Source of the DNA: a virus
DNA length: 45,098 nucleotides
IMG/VR virus record: IMGVR_UViG_3300048768_000063
Location: 1-45,098 of that record
Reading direction: 5' to 3' (one strand)
How positions within the stretch are numbered: position 1 is the first letter of the stretch; every line of letters starts with the position of its first letter. Of the stretch, positions 17,278 through 24,443 are shown one piece after another. The position numbers and the translations under genes are program-made. The notes under the pieces were generated by a model. It ran no database searches, was not told where the DNA came from, and saw only the letters and a list, made by a program, of their open reading frames with translations.

Positions 17278-17563
17278 GGCGTCCTCCTAATCTGTGCATG
17301 CACTTGCCGGGACCGTAGGCGGCGTCGAAGTCAACCTTGGTTCGGAGCGCTGGCTTATCGGCCACGAGAGAGTCGAGATGGCACTGCCGGCACTCGCACG
17401 GCTCGCGCGTGGAGTCCGCCGTGTCGAGGGCTACCTCGGCCAGTCGGCGCAGCGTCACATTGTCGCGCGCCTCGGTCTCGACGCGCTGGGGGTGCCAGCG
17501 TCCGTGGTGTAGCTCGACCACCATAGCCTGCGCGAGGGAGTGGATGCGGTCGTCGCGGGTCAT
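17270..17563 (-). CDS. Hypothetical protein
   Basis: A 97-residue product from ATG 17563, which overlaps the HNH gene's stop (ATGA). It has an N-terminal helix (DDRIHSLAQAMVVELHHGRW), a CECRQC motif near residue 62 and a basic end. The stop overlaps the next gene. No family is recognised. Confidence 0.65.
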   Translation of the reverse strand: MTRDDRIHSLAQAMVVELHHGRWHPQRVETEARDNVTLRRLAEVALDTADSTREPCECRQCHLDSLVADKPALRTKVDFDAAYGPGKCMHRLGGRHG

Positions 17564-17952
17564 GACTCCCCTGCCCTTCGGCGATGCCACAGAATTTCAA
17601 ACCAAAACATGCAGTTGTCCTGGCTGAACTGCCGGAAGAGATCGCGCCAGCGCTCGTGTCGAAATTTATCCTCACCGCGCGACCGCCACGCCTCCAGCAC
17701 GTGTGCTTTGAACTGATCGAGTGTCAGGCTTCCCTTGAGCTGATTGCAGTTGCGGCACGCGGGCAACATGTTCTCGCGTGCATTGTTACCTCCTAAAAAC
17801 TTGGACCTCACGTGGTCGTATGTGACAGCAGCGCGGGCCGTGGTTTCGACCGCGCATAGCTTTCGGCCACAGTAGCTGCACTTGCGGCCAGTCTTCTCTA
17901 GCAGCCGCACCTTATGCCGTTGGTGGATAGGGATCTGAGTATCGCACGTCAA
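17560..17952 (-). CDS. HNH endonuclease
   Basis: A 130-residue product with a TTG start overlapping the previous stop. The HNH core is plain: CSYCGRKLC, then TYDHVRSKFLGGNNARENML with the metal-binding DH, and the closing CRNCNQLKG knuckle. HNH enzymes nick or cut DNA. Phage copies act as free-standing homing enzymes or in packaging. Placement in an early-type minus operon far from the terminase favours a homing or host-directed role. Confidence 0.8.
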   Translation of the reverse strand: MTCDTQIPIHQRHKVRLLEKTGRKCSYCGRKLCAVETTARAAVTYDHVRSKFLGGNNARENMLPACRNCNQLKGSLTLDQFKAHVLEAWRSRGEDKFRHERWRDLFRQFSQDNCMFWFEILWHRRRAGES

Positions 17953-18161
17953 GGCCTTATCACCTCGTCTTTCTCGTCGGCGCAGATGGGGCGAAGCTGG
18001 GCCAGCGACTCGGCCGCGTCCAACAGCTCGGCATAGTGCGGCCGTACCGCTATCATGAAATCCTGCTCAGCGACAGCTCGGTTGAACGGATTCCCCACAA
18101 GAGTCCGGTGCAGCAGGCTCCGCAGTTCCGCGATTCGCGCCGGCGTGAGTTGGTTTGCCAT
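17949..18161 (-). CDS. Small hypothetical protein, first gene of minus operon
   Basis: A 70-residue product from ATG 18161. This ATG sits 6 bases downstream of a CACGAT -10-like box with TTGCAT 17 bases further up, so it is probably leaderless. The sequence is helical (PARIAELRSLLHRTLVGNPF). Its stop overlaps the HNH start. Function unknown. Confidence 0.6.
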   Translation of the reverse strand: MANQLTPARIAELRSLLHRTLVGNPFNRAVAEQDFMIAVRPHYAELLDAAESLAQLRPICADEKDEVIRP

Positions 18162-18167
18162 TCCCGA

Positions 18168-18196
18168 ATCGTGCGCGCGGACGCGGAAGAATGCAA
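18168..18196 (-). promoter_or_regulatory. Leaderless-type promoter of the minus operon
   Basis: Read on the minus strand: TTGCAT, 17 bases, CACGAT, 6 bases, then the ATG at 18161. The spacing matches four other promoters in the window; the -10 box has C instead of T at its first position. Confidence 0.5.
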
Positions 18197-18209
18197 GAAC
18201 TTTTATCCG

Positions 18210-18238
18210 TTGCGGAGCGAATCGACATATGATAGCGT
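18210..18238 (+). promoter_or_regulatory. Leaderless-type promoter
   Basis: TTGCGG (18210-18215), 17 bases, TAGCGT (18233-18238), 6 bases, then the ATG at 18245. It is divergent from the minus-operon promoter, and both lie within 85 bases between the first genes of the two operons. Confidence 0.55.
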
Positions 18239-18244
18239 ACCCAC

Positions 18245-18427
18245 ATGGCAAGAAAACAAGGACGCCCTGAAGTAGCGGTGAAGCACGGAAGTTGCGTTTC
18301 CATCTGGCTCACCGAGGAAGAAAAGGAAACGATCAAGAAAGCTGCGGCCCAAGGGAGGTCACAGGTAGGCCCCTGGGTAGCACGCATCGCGCTCGATAGC
18401 GCCAGGCGTATCCTGGGAGTACCATGA
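18245..18427 (+). CDS. Small ribbon-helix-helix-like regulator
   Basis: A 60-residue product. After a basic N-terminus (MARKQGRPEVAVKHG) comes VSIWLTEEEKETIKKAAAQ and GPWVARIALDSARRIL, the strand-helix-helix plan of CopG/Arc-type DNA-binding proteins. Its position at the divergent promoter pair suggests control of one or both operons. No Shine-Dalgarno is needed if the transcript is leaderless. The fold call is by pattern only. Confidence 0.6.
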   Translation: MARKQGRPEVAVKHGSCVSIWLTEEEKETIKKAAAQGRSQVGPWVARIALDSARRILGVP

Positions 18428-18468
18428 GCCAGGTCATCTACATCTATGGTCTGTGCGACCCGCGCTAG
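18424..18468 (+). pseudogene. Truncated GIY-YIG nuclease start
   Basis: ATG overlaps the stop of the RHH gene (ATGA) and encodes MSQVIYIYGLCDPR before a stop. The IYIYGLCDPR segment closely resembles the beginning of GIY-YIG endonucleases (YIYxLxDP). The remaining roughly 80 residues of the domain are absent. This looks like the 5' relic of a homing-type nuclease removed by deletion; the downstream 100 bases are non-coding and carry a promoter. Confidence 0.5.
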
Positions 18469-18538
18469 AGGCCATGCGCACGCACCGACGTGCTAGGCTA
18501 TCGGCATGCGGCTAAGTAAAACTATTATAAAATATTTC

Positions 18539-18566
18539 TTGAATCTCTAATCCAATCCAGTAGAGT
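18539..18566 (+). promoter_or_regulatory. Leaderless-type promoter with AT-rich upstream tract
   Basis: TTGAAT (18539-18544), 16 bases, TAGAGT (18561-18566), 6 bases, then the ATG at 18573. Just upstream, 18517-18538 is almost all A/T in an otherwise GC-rich region and may act as an UP element. Confidence 0.55.
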
Positions 18567-18572
18567 AGGCAC

Positions 18573-18737
18573 ATGACTCCAGAACGTAAATATCTAGCTG
18601 CTCTTCGCCAGGCCGATAGCTACGACGACGTGGCCGACGCTGAGGAGCAACTGCGCCAGGACGAGCTGGCCGAGGAACTTGCAGCCGACTCAGCACAGGA
18701 CGATTTTGACGACCCGGGCGACCGAGTGCCCTACTAG
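18573..18737 (+). CDS. Small acidic protein, first gene of early operon
   Basis: A 54-residue product, very acidic (DDVADAEEQLRQDELAEEL, then DDFDDPGD). It begins at a likely leaderless promoter and its stop is followed at once by AGGAGG for the next gene. Small acidic early phage proteins are often host- or DNA-mimic effectors, but nothing here proves that. Confidence 0.55.
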   Translation: MTPERKYLAALRQADSYDDVADAEEQLRQDELAEELAADSAQDDFDDPGDRVPY

Positions 18738-18748
18738 GAGGAATGACG

Positions 18749-18901
18749 ATGGACCGAGAACACGAAATGCCCAGTAAAGACCCGCCTCGAAATCTGGCAG
18801 ACGAGAAATTTGATGACCTGCTGGCCTGGTTCGCGGGTGTCATCACCGGGGCCAACCAGGAACAGGCTGAGCGCGCGGTCATCGAGGGGGATTGCACATG
18901 A
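18749..18901 (+). CDS. Small hypothetical protein
   Basis: A 50-residue product. ATG 18749 is preferred over 18743 because AGGAGG (18737-18742) is then 6 bases away. The sequence is helical (DEKFDDLLAWFAGVITGANQ). ATGA overlap with the next gene. Function unknown. Confidence 0.6.
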   Translation: MDREHEMPSKDPPRNLADEKFDDLLAWFAGVITGANQEQAERAVIEGDCT

Positions 18902-19161
18902 CCACCGCACCGATGGCCGCCGACCTGGTCCCGATTCTCCGCGCACACCGCAAGCCCCTGAGCGAGTGCGAGCTGGAGTTCTACGATTGGCAATTGCGCG
19001 AGGCCATGGCCGAAGACCTGCGCGCGACCCACGGCAAGAACGGCGTGCCAGAGCTGCCCGCGGTTGACGGCGGTGCGTGGACCGAATCGCTCCCCGGCGT
19101 TGTCGTCCACGCGGCACTGTTGTTGGGCGCGGTCGCGTCGATTGGGATGGTGCTGCCATGA
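18898..19161 (+). CDS. Small C-terminally anchored membrane protein with THGKNGVP motif
   Basis: An 87-residue product from ATG 18898 (ATGA overlap). The N-terminal 45 residues are soluble and helical. A THGKNGVP motif (about residues 44-51) follows, and then one membrane segment (GVVVHAALLLGAVASIGMVL) at the C-terminus. The same motif precedes the membrane segment of the gene at 23702. Function unknown. Confidence 0.6.
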   Translation: MTTAPMAADLVPILRAHRKPLSECELEFYDWQLREAMAEDLRATHGKNGVPELPAVDGGAWTESLPGVVVHAALLLGAVASIGMVLP

Positions 19162-19397
19162 CCGCCAAGGCAGCCGCCATCGCGGCCCGTGCCAAGAAGC
19201 TCGAAGCACAACGCCGCGAATGCACGGCGGCCACGTATCGGCAGTTCGTCTACGCAAACCGCGGCGAAGTTCCTCCGGGCAACTACTACGACGCCAGCGA
19301 GGAAGCCAAAGAGACCTGGAGAGTGCAGGCCGAAAGCGCGGCCGTGGCGCTCGGGCTGAGGACAACGACTGAACCCAACAAGGAGACCGACCAATGA
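19158..19397 (+). CDS. Small hypothetical protein
   Basis: A 79-residue product starting at the ATGA overlap. The N-terminus is basic and Ala-rich (AKAAAIAARAKKLEAQRREC) and the rest mixed. No family is recognised; it is co-translated with its neighbours. Confidence 0.6.
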   Translation: MTAKAAAIAARAKKLEAQRRECTAATYRQFVYANRGEVPPGNYYDASEEAKETWRVQAESAAVALGLRTTTEPNKETDQ

Positions 19398-19678
19398 AGA
19401 CCATCGATATCGTTTTTGGCGGCCCGCCTTCCCACGGGTCGGGGCGATTCGTCGAGGTGGAGAGTGACGGTAAGAGCATTAGGCTGGGCGAGTGGGTTCA
19501 CCGCGCAGACGGCTACTGGGCGCTGCGCATTCCTGACCCTGAGCACCTGAACGCGGAGTTGCAAGAAATCAGGCTCTTGGCCGCAGCCTGTTTCATCCCG
19601 AGCTGGCGGGAACTCATCCCGGCCAGGCTGGATGCTCTGCTCTTTCCCGTGCCCACGACTGAAACCAAGGAAGGATGA
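19394..19678 (+). CDS. Hypothetical protein before the exonuclease
   Basis: A 94-residue product. The N-terminal half is beta-like (DIVFGGPPSHGSGRFVEVES) with GEWVHRADGYWALRIPDP; the C-terminal half is helical. ATGA overlaps on both sides tie it to the recombination genes. Function unknown. Confidence 0.6.
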   Translation: MKTIDIVFGGPPSHGSGRFVEVESDGKSIRLGEWVHRADGYWALRIPDPEHLNAELQEIRLLAAACFIPSWRELIPARLDALLFPVPTTETKEG

Positions 19679-20625
19679 CCACCATGGACGTGCAACTCAC
19701 AAAGTACAATTCGCGCGAGGAGTGGCTGGCGTCGCGTACGGCGACCATTGGCGCATCCGAGTCTGCCGCCCTCCTGGGCTTGGCTCCCGAGGGCCGCGAG
19801 TCCGAGTTCTCGCTGTGGACGAAGAAGACCGGACTGGTCCCGCCCGAGGAACTCGATGGCGAGTGGTTGGAGTGGGGCCAGATTCTCGAAGAGCCTATTG
19901 CCCAGCGCTACGCGAAGCGAACGGGCCACGTACTCTGGACACCCCCCACCCCGTGGTGTGTTGCGGTCCATCCGCGCTTTCCGTTTCTGACTGCGACGGT
20001 GGATCGTTGGATCATCGAGGCTGCCGGCCACGAGGACCGCGGCGACTTGGAGATCAAGAACGTCGGCGCCTTCAATTCCGACTGGCGCGATGGCAAGGAC
20101 GTCTCGCTCCCGCTATATGTACAGGCGCAGGTTCAACATCAGCTCGCCGTCACTGGTTTCGGCTGGGCCGTCGTAGCGGCGCTTATCGGCGGCAACAGTC
20201 TCAAGACTATCGAGGTCGCGCGCAACCAGGAATTCATTGACGAGCTGGAAGCCAAGGCGGTAGAATTCTGGGACAGAGTGCAGCGGAAGGAAGCGCCGCC
20301 CATCGACGCCAGCCAGGCCAGCAACAAGGCAATCAAACGGCTGCACCCAGACGATTCAGGAGAAACGCTCGACCTGACCGATGATGCGGCTGCCTGGGCT
20401 ACGGTGCTGGGTGATGCCAAGGATGACGAGAAAGCAGCCCAGGCCGCGGCGTTGGAAGCCGACAACAAGCTGCGGGCCATGATCGGCAAAGCCACGTTTG
20501 GCAAGCTGCCCGATGGCCGAGTCATCAGCCTCAAGACCACCGAGAAAGCCGGTTACACCTCGACGGTGAAGCCCTCGAAATTCAGAACCCTCAAGATAAT
20601 CGAACCGAAAGGAAAGACCACATGA
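19675..20625 (+). CDS. YqaJ-family viral recombination exonuclease
   Basis: A 316-residue product. The start at 19675 is an ATGA overlap; an ATG at 19684 is also possible. The YqaJ/lambda-exonuclease active site is visible: an early EEP (about 72-74), TATVD (Asp110), DLEIKN (Glu126, Lys128) and YVQAQVQHQLAVTG (about 148-161). These enzymes resect double-stranded ends 5' to 3' and hand the strand to an annealing protein. The next gene, overlapped by ATGA, is the likely partner. The C-terminal 80 residues are a charged helix and a basic beta-rich tail. Confidence 0.85.
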   Translation: MTTMDVQLTKYNSREEWLASRTATIGASESAALLGLAPEGRESEFSLWTKKTGLVPPEELDGEWLEWGQILEEPIAQRYAKRTGHVLWTPPTPWCVAVHPRFPFLTATVDRWIIEAAGHEDRGDLEIKNVGAFNSDWRDGKDVSLPLYVQAQVQHQLAVTGFGWAVVAALIGGNSLKTIEVARNQEFIDELEAKAVEFWDRVQRKEAPPIDASQASNKAIKRLHPDDSGETLDLTDDAAAWATVLGDAKDDEKAAQAAALEADNKLRAMIGKATFGKLPDGRVISLKTTEKAGYTSTVKPSKFRTLKIIEPKGKTT

Positions 20626-21605
20626 ACGACAAGACCGACATGGTGCGAGTCCCGAACGCGGGCGAGCTGGCAAGGCAGGATTTTGGCGGGTCGAGCCTAG
20701 AACACCGGGCCGAGACCGCCAGCACGGCTCTCGCCGAACAGGCAAAGGCGGCAGTGCAGGCCCGCTACATCATGGCGATGCAGCGCCCGCGCGACTTGTT
20801 CCAGGTACGCGAGAAGCTGCTGGCTGACTGCAAGCGCCCGCTCTTTGCCGAGAAGGCCATCTACAACAAGCCCATCGGCAAGGGCGTGGAGGGGCCGTCC
20901 ATCCGCATGGCCGAGGCCGCTAGCCGGGCCATGACCAACGTGTTCACCGACGTGTTCGCCGTCTACGACGATTCAAGCAAGCGCATCGTGCGCGTGTGTG
21001 CCAGCGACCTGGAGGCGAATGTCACGTACACCAAGGACGTCACGGTCAACAAGACCATCGAACGCCGGGCACAGTTGGAGGGCCGCAGGATACTCAGCCA
21101 GCGGATCAACTCCAAGGGTGACACCACCTATACATTCGAGGCAACCGACGACGAGATTCTCGACCGCGAGAACGCGCTGGCGTCCAAGGCGATGCGAACT
21201 TGCCTGCTGCGCCTCGTGCCGGGCGACATCCTAGAAGAAGCCATTGCGGCCTGCTACGCCACGATGGAGAACAAAGACGCGGCCGACCCAGCGGCGGCGC
21301 GCAAGGGGATGTGTGATTCATTCGCAGACATGGGCGTCCCAGTCGCGGCGCTCGTCGAATACCTCGGGCACACCATCGAACTGACGACTGCGGCCGAGAT
21401 GAAGACACTACGCGGGCTGTTCAACGCCCTCAAGGACGGCGAGACCACATGGGCGCAGGCCATCGAAGCGAAGGGAAACAAGCCCAGCGAGAAGACGCCA
21501 GCGCCAGAGACAAAAACCGCGGTGAAACCGCAGACACTGGGCGATGCGGCTGCGCAGTCGAGGGCCAAGCGAGAGGGGAAGGCTGAACCGGGAAGTGCAG
21601 GCTAG
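20622..21605 (+). CDS. Probable single-strand annealing recombinase
   Basis: A 327-residue product directly coupled to the YqaJ exonuclease. Residues about 80-100 (IGKGVEGPSIRMAEAASRAM) and the following strands resemble a phage family usually found beside YqaJ nucleases and thought to act like RecT/Red-beta. The C-terminus is a Lys/Pro/Ala tail. Annealing proteins pair the single strands made by the exonuclease for replication-linked recombination. The call rests mainly on gene pairing and the conserved GPSIRMAEA block. Confidence 0.55.
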   Translation: MNDKTDMVRVPNAGELARQDFGGSSLEHRAETASTALAEQAKAAVQARYIMAMQRPRDLFQVREKLLADCKRPLFAEKAIYNKPIGKGVEGPSIRMAEAASRAMTNVFTDVFAVYDDSSKRIVRVCASDLEANVTYTKDVTVNKTIERRAQLEGRRILSQRINSKGDTTYTFEATDDEILDRENALASKAMRTCLLRLVPGDILEEAIAACYATMENKDAADPAAARKGMCDSFADMGVPVAALVEYLGHTIELTTAAEMKTLRGLFNALKDGETTWAQAIEAKGNKPSEKTPAPETKTAVKPQTLGDAAAQSRAKREGKAEPGSAG

Positions 21606-21653
21606 ACCAGAATCAGAAGCGCTCGCAAGTCGCGGGCGTTTGGGCCGAAGGAA

Positions 21654-21679
21654 CTCTGAACCGGCCGGTTCGATCAGAG
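21654..21679. promoter_or_regulatory. Palindromic operator candidate
   Basis: CTCTGA and TCAGAG flank a perfect 12-base palindrome (AACCGGCCGGTT) in the 116-base gap before the HTH gene at 21722. The dyad has no loop, so protein binding is more likely than a terminator hairpin. Confidence 0.4.
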
Positions 21680-21721
21680 CAGCCTACGTCACTGGGCAGG
21701 TCAGTGTCGGTCCTCAGCAAC

Positions 21722-22141
21722 ATGAGTAAGAGACTCCCAATCCCCGCCGCCCGCATCGCCGAAGTCGCGAACGCTGCCCACGTGTGCGCCCGCACGGTGC
21801 AGAAGTACCGCGATGGCTTGCACGTGCTGGACGTAGTCGAGATGGCCGTCACGGCAGCGATTCGGGGATTGCCCGAGGATGCACAGCTACAGATTCCGAG
21901 CGTGGCGGGTCAACAGCCGCCCAAACGCCTGTTGAGGGTCTCGCCGACCATGGGGCAGCCCGGCGAGGTTCGATCCTGCCCAGTGGGTCCAGACGACTGT
22001 ATGTCGCCGACCCCCACCACGCCGGCTGGGAGGTCGGCGTCCAAACCGAAACCCCTCCCGCGCCTGAAGCTGGAACTGCCCGACGGGGTCGAAGCGCCGG
22101 AGCCGGACGGGCGACATTGGTACGAAGAAAGGACATCATGA
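21722..22141 (+). CDS. Helix-turn-helix protein
   Basis: A 139-residue product from ATG 21722 (an upstream in-frame ATG at 21704 adds six residues). The N-terminal 45 residues (PAARIAEVANAAHVCARTVQ, then KYRDG) fit a helix-turn-helix. The C-terminal half is Pro-rich and probably disordered. There is no clear ribosome site, and a palindrome lies 43 bases upstream, so it may be autoregulated. Its stop overlaps the next start. Confidence 0.6.
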   Translation: MSKRLPIPAARIAEVANAAHVCARTVQKYRDGLHVLDVVEMAVTAAIRGLPEDAQLQIPSVAGQQPPKRLLRVSPTMGQPGEVRSCPVGPDDCMSPTPTTPAGRSASKPKPLPRLKLELPDGVEAPEPDGRHWYEERTS

Positions 22142-22221
22142 AGTTCGCCAAGGTACTCGCCCCTGGCCACGGATTTAACAGCGAGAGAAGTCAACGCGCA
22201 GAGAACGGAGGCCGACCGTGA
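22138..22221 (+). CDS. Very small peptide (27 residues)
   Basis: ATG overlaps the previous stop (ATGA) and the stop overlaps the next start (GTGA). The peptide, MKFAKVLAPGHGFNSERSQR and seven more residues, has no recognised family. The overlaps on both sides are the main support; it may serve only to couple translation. Confidence 0.4.
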   Translation: MKFAKVLAPGHGFNSERSQRAENGGRP

Positions 22222-22445
22222 TTTTCATTGAGGTTCGTTGCGATAAGTGCGGAAAGGTCGGGTTATCGCGGCGTTGCTTCTACGCCCACCAGATGCGTGA
22301 GGAGTTGAAAGCGTCGGGGTGGAAGCACGTTGCCGAGGGCGGAAAGGACTTTTGCCCCAGGTGCAAGCCCCGGCGAAAGCCTCGCAGGCGCTCACGTACG
22401 ACGGTCGTGCTGGTAAACAGCGAGAGAAAACCGGAGCGGGGTTAA
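22218..22445 (+). CDS. Zinc-ribbon protein
   Basis: A 75-residue product with a GTG start. It has a CDKCGKVG pair at the N-terminus and FCPRCKPRR near the middle, forming a four-Cys ribbon, followed by a strongly basic tail (RRKPRRRSR). It probably binds nucleic acid. Unknown role. Confidence 0.65.
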   Translation: MIFIEVRCDKCGKVGLSRRCFYAHQMREELKASGWKHVAEGGKDFCPRCKPRRKPRRRSRTTVVLVNSERKPERG

Positions 22446-22448
22446 CAG

Positions 22449-22883
22449 ATGCCCACTCCGTATTACGACCACGGTGGGATCACGATCTATCACGGGGATT
22501 GCCGCGAGGTGCTGCCTACGGTCACGGACGCGAGCGTTGACCTCGTGCTCACCGATCCGCCCTACGGGCACAACAACAACAACGGTGACCTCGCCCATCG
22601 GTGGGAGGAAGCCCTTGGCCTGGTGAAACGTGGTGTGGCTACGGCCGGGGAGGCCAGGCCAATAGCCAACGATGGCCCAGAGGCGAACGAGATGGTCCGC
22701 TGGATGTTCGGACACGCAGCGAGGGTCATCAAGCCTGGCCGCTCGGCTAGGTGTGACTGCCACCGACGTACTGGCGATGGCCGAGACTCTCGGTCCGGCC
22801 CGCACGGTCCATCCTGCGGACCTGGCGTCCGAGCGTCGTCATCAGGATGCCCAGATGACTCGCAGCCAGCGCGCTGCCTTTGA
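22449..22883 (+). pseudogene. Truncated DNA methyltransferase (N6/N4 type)
   Basis: The first about 97 residues are a normal start of an N6-adenine/N4-cytosine methyltransferase: YHGDCREVLP and LVLTDPPYGHNNNN with the catalytic DPPY (36-39). After ARVIKPG the frame turns into low-quality Arg/Ser/Gly sequence. The expected target-recognition part and the C-terminal AdoMet-binding F/GxGxG motif are missing. From about 22740 the DNA is instead coding in another frame, so a deletion has joined this gene to the end of a different one. The product should be inactive. Confidence 0.7.
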
Positions 22884-22899
22884 CCACGAGGAGGACTAG
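22753..22899 (+). CDS. Small protein or fragment after the broken methyltransferase
   Basis: From GTG 22753 the frame gives 48 residues (VTATDVLAMAETLGPARTVH, then RSQRAAFDHEED) with good codon use. The frame extends upstream into the methyltransferase relic without a break, so this may be the 3' remnant of a longer gene fused by deletion. Unknown family. Confidence 0.4.
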   Translation: MTATDVLAMAETLGPARTVHPADLASERRHQDAQMTRSQRAAFDHEED

Positions 22900-22902
22900 A
22901 CC

Positions 22903-23139
22903 ATGACGACCACGACCCTCAGCATCACGACCAAGGCCGGATACGTAGTGACCGACCCGCGCAGCCCGCTTCTGACCGCGGCCGCGCACGGCACGCTGAT
23001 GGCGCGCCTCGGTCGCCGCCTGGACGGTGGCGCCAGCTACGAGGCCCGCCGCGCCTACGCACAGGAGCAGGATCGCGCAATCCAGTCCCGCCCCCGAAGA
23101 CGGATGTCACTCGCGGCAGCTATACGCGCCCTCTCGTAG
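22903..23139 (+). CDS. Small hypothetical protein
   Basis: A 78-residue product with a GAGGAGG ribosome site. The N-terminus is Thr-rich and beta-like (TTTTLSITTKAGYVVTDP) and the C-terminus basic and helical. No family is recognised. Confidence 0.6.
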   Translation: MTTTTLSITTKAGYVVTDPRSPLLTAAAHGTLMARLGRRLDGGASYEARRAYAQEQDRAIQSRPRRRMSLAAAIRALS

Positions 23140-23238
23140 TCCCTCGCGGTCCTGGCGCCTCCACGAGACGCCCGGCACGAGGAGGACCACCACTCATCCC
23201 GAGCCGCACGGATTGCGGCGACGAACGAAGGAGACTCC

Positions 23239-23709
23239 ATGGAAACGACATCATCGACTCTCAACCCGATCGAGAAGCTGACTCAGCTCTGCGCGCAGCG
23301 AACGGCTCGCACCGACCGCCTGCACAGCGCTGTCCGCACTCTGACCGACGCGCTGGAAGCGGCCGGAGCGCGCCCCGGCGAAATCAACGCGACGGTGGAC
23401 GGTTGGACACTGAGCTACAACGATGTCCGCAGCAACGTTGGAGTGCGCGACTGCTGGAGTTTTTTGCGCACGGCCAGTGACTACGAGGGCTGCACCGACC
23501 TCGGCCTGGCGGTCAATCACGACGGCTATCTACACGGCGATTTCAACTGCCCGGTGACCGGCCCGACCCGCGCGCAGTTGATCGCATTCGGCCAGCGGGC
23601 CGCACAATTCGTCGAGGCAATCACCGCGCAGCTCACCCACGACGTGGCGGCTCTGGACGCCGCAGTTGAGCAAGTCGATTCAACCACCGAGGAGGTGTCC
23701 CGTGTTTAG
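23239..23709 (+). CDS. Hypothetical protein
   Basis: A 156-residue product with AAGGAGA upstream. It is helical at both ends (IEKLTQLCAQRTARTDRLHS and FGQRAAQFVEAITAQLTHDV) with a central beta-like part (TVDGWTLSYNDVRS). No family is recognised. The gap of 99 bases before it shows nothing identifiable. Its stop overlaps the next gene. Confidence 0.6.
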   Translation: METTSSTLNPIEKLTQLCAQRTARTDRLHSAVRTLTDALEAAGARPGEINATVDGWTLSYNDVRSNVGVRDCWSFLRTASDYEGCTDLGLAVNHDGYLHGDFNCPVTGPTRAQLIAFGQRAAQFVEAITAQLTHDVAALDAAVEQVDSTTEEVSRV

Positions 23710-24379
23710 CTCTTGGATCATCTCGACCATCCGCGCTCAAGAAACTGTCAACGTCACCAGCCCGTCCGCGGTGCTGGCAAAACTGGAGCGCGACGAGCTG
23801 GCCTATGTCCAGTACGTCAGCGGCTGCGACCGCGCAACAATGGGCCACGTGATCAAATGCACCGGGCTGTCGCTGGAAGATACGGTCAATGTAATCAGGC
23901 GGAACCGTGCGCTGCGACGACTCAAGCAGACCCACGGGAAGAACGGCGTGCCCTGCCTGACGGCAATCGTCGGCCTGGCACTGGCGCTACTGGTTGGCTG
24001 CGACGCCACCGGCCTAACGGTCGAGCAGACGGCCGACACGCCCGCGGACGTCCCGCAGTCCATCGCCCCGCAGCCCGCGCCGGTGGTGCCACCGCCTGCC
24101 CCAGTCCCGCCGCCGGTGGCAGTACCAGCACCGCTACCAGTGCCCGTTCCGCCACAGGCCGCCCCGGTGCAGCCCCCACTCGCGCCCGGTGCCCCACTGC
24201 CAGCACCGACTCCACCGCCGCCGGTGCCCCCGTGTTTCGATCGCGACCTCGGTGTCATCTCACCGTGCGCTGGTCGTCTCGACTGTACCGTCAGCTCGAC
24301 CGTGACCGAGAGGACCATGTGCCAGGCGGGTGGCGTGGTCTACGTCCCAAGCTGTGAGACCTGCGCCGGGGTTTGGTGA
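23702..24379 (+). CDS. Pro-rich membrane protein or lipoprotein with THGKNGVP motif
   Basis: A 225-residue product from GTG 23702 (GGAGGTG upstream). The N-terminal 75 residues are soluble and helical. THGKNGVP precedes an apolar stretch ending LALALLVGC, a good lipobox at Cys100. A long Pro/Ala/Val tract and a Cys-rich end follow. A lipobox this far in suggests either a membrane anchor or a second start (GTG within GVPC) making a separate lipoprotein. Pro-rich lipoproteins recall outer-membrane spanins, but this gene is not next to the endolysin. Confidence 0.5.
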   Translation: MFSSWIISTIRAQETVNVTSPSAVLAKLERDELAYVQYVSGCDRATMGHVIKCTGLSLEDTVNVIRRNRALRRLKQTHGKNGVPCLTAIVGLALALLVGCDATGLTVEQTADTPADVPQSIAPQPAPVVPPPAPVPPPVAVPAPLPVPVPPQAAPVQPPLAPGAPLPAPTPPPPVPPCFDRDLGVISPCAGRLDCTVSSTVTERTMCQAGGVVYVPSCETCAGVW

Positions 24380-24383
24380 CACC

Positions 24384-24443
24384 GTGACCCTCGCCGCCGA
24401 GTCGATGCGCAGGGCGAGCGCCCAGCGGGAACTGTTCCGATGA
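24384..24443 (+). CDS. Tiny ORF (19 residues), possible HNH relic
   Basis: The GTG-started frame overlaps the HNH start in ATGA. It ends AQRELFR, nearly the same as the C-terminus of the HNH protein (QQRELFEPG). 15 bases are identical at 24423-24437 and 25091-25105. It may be the remnant of a duplicated nuclease end rather than a working gene. Confidence 0.3.
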   Translation: MTLAAESMRRASAQRELFR

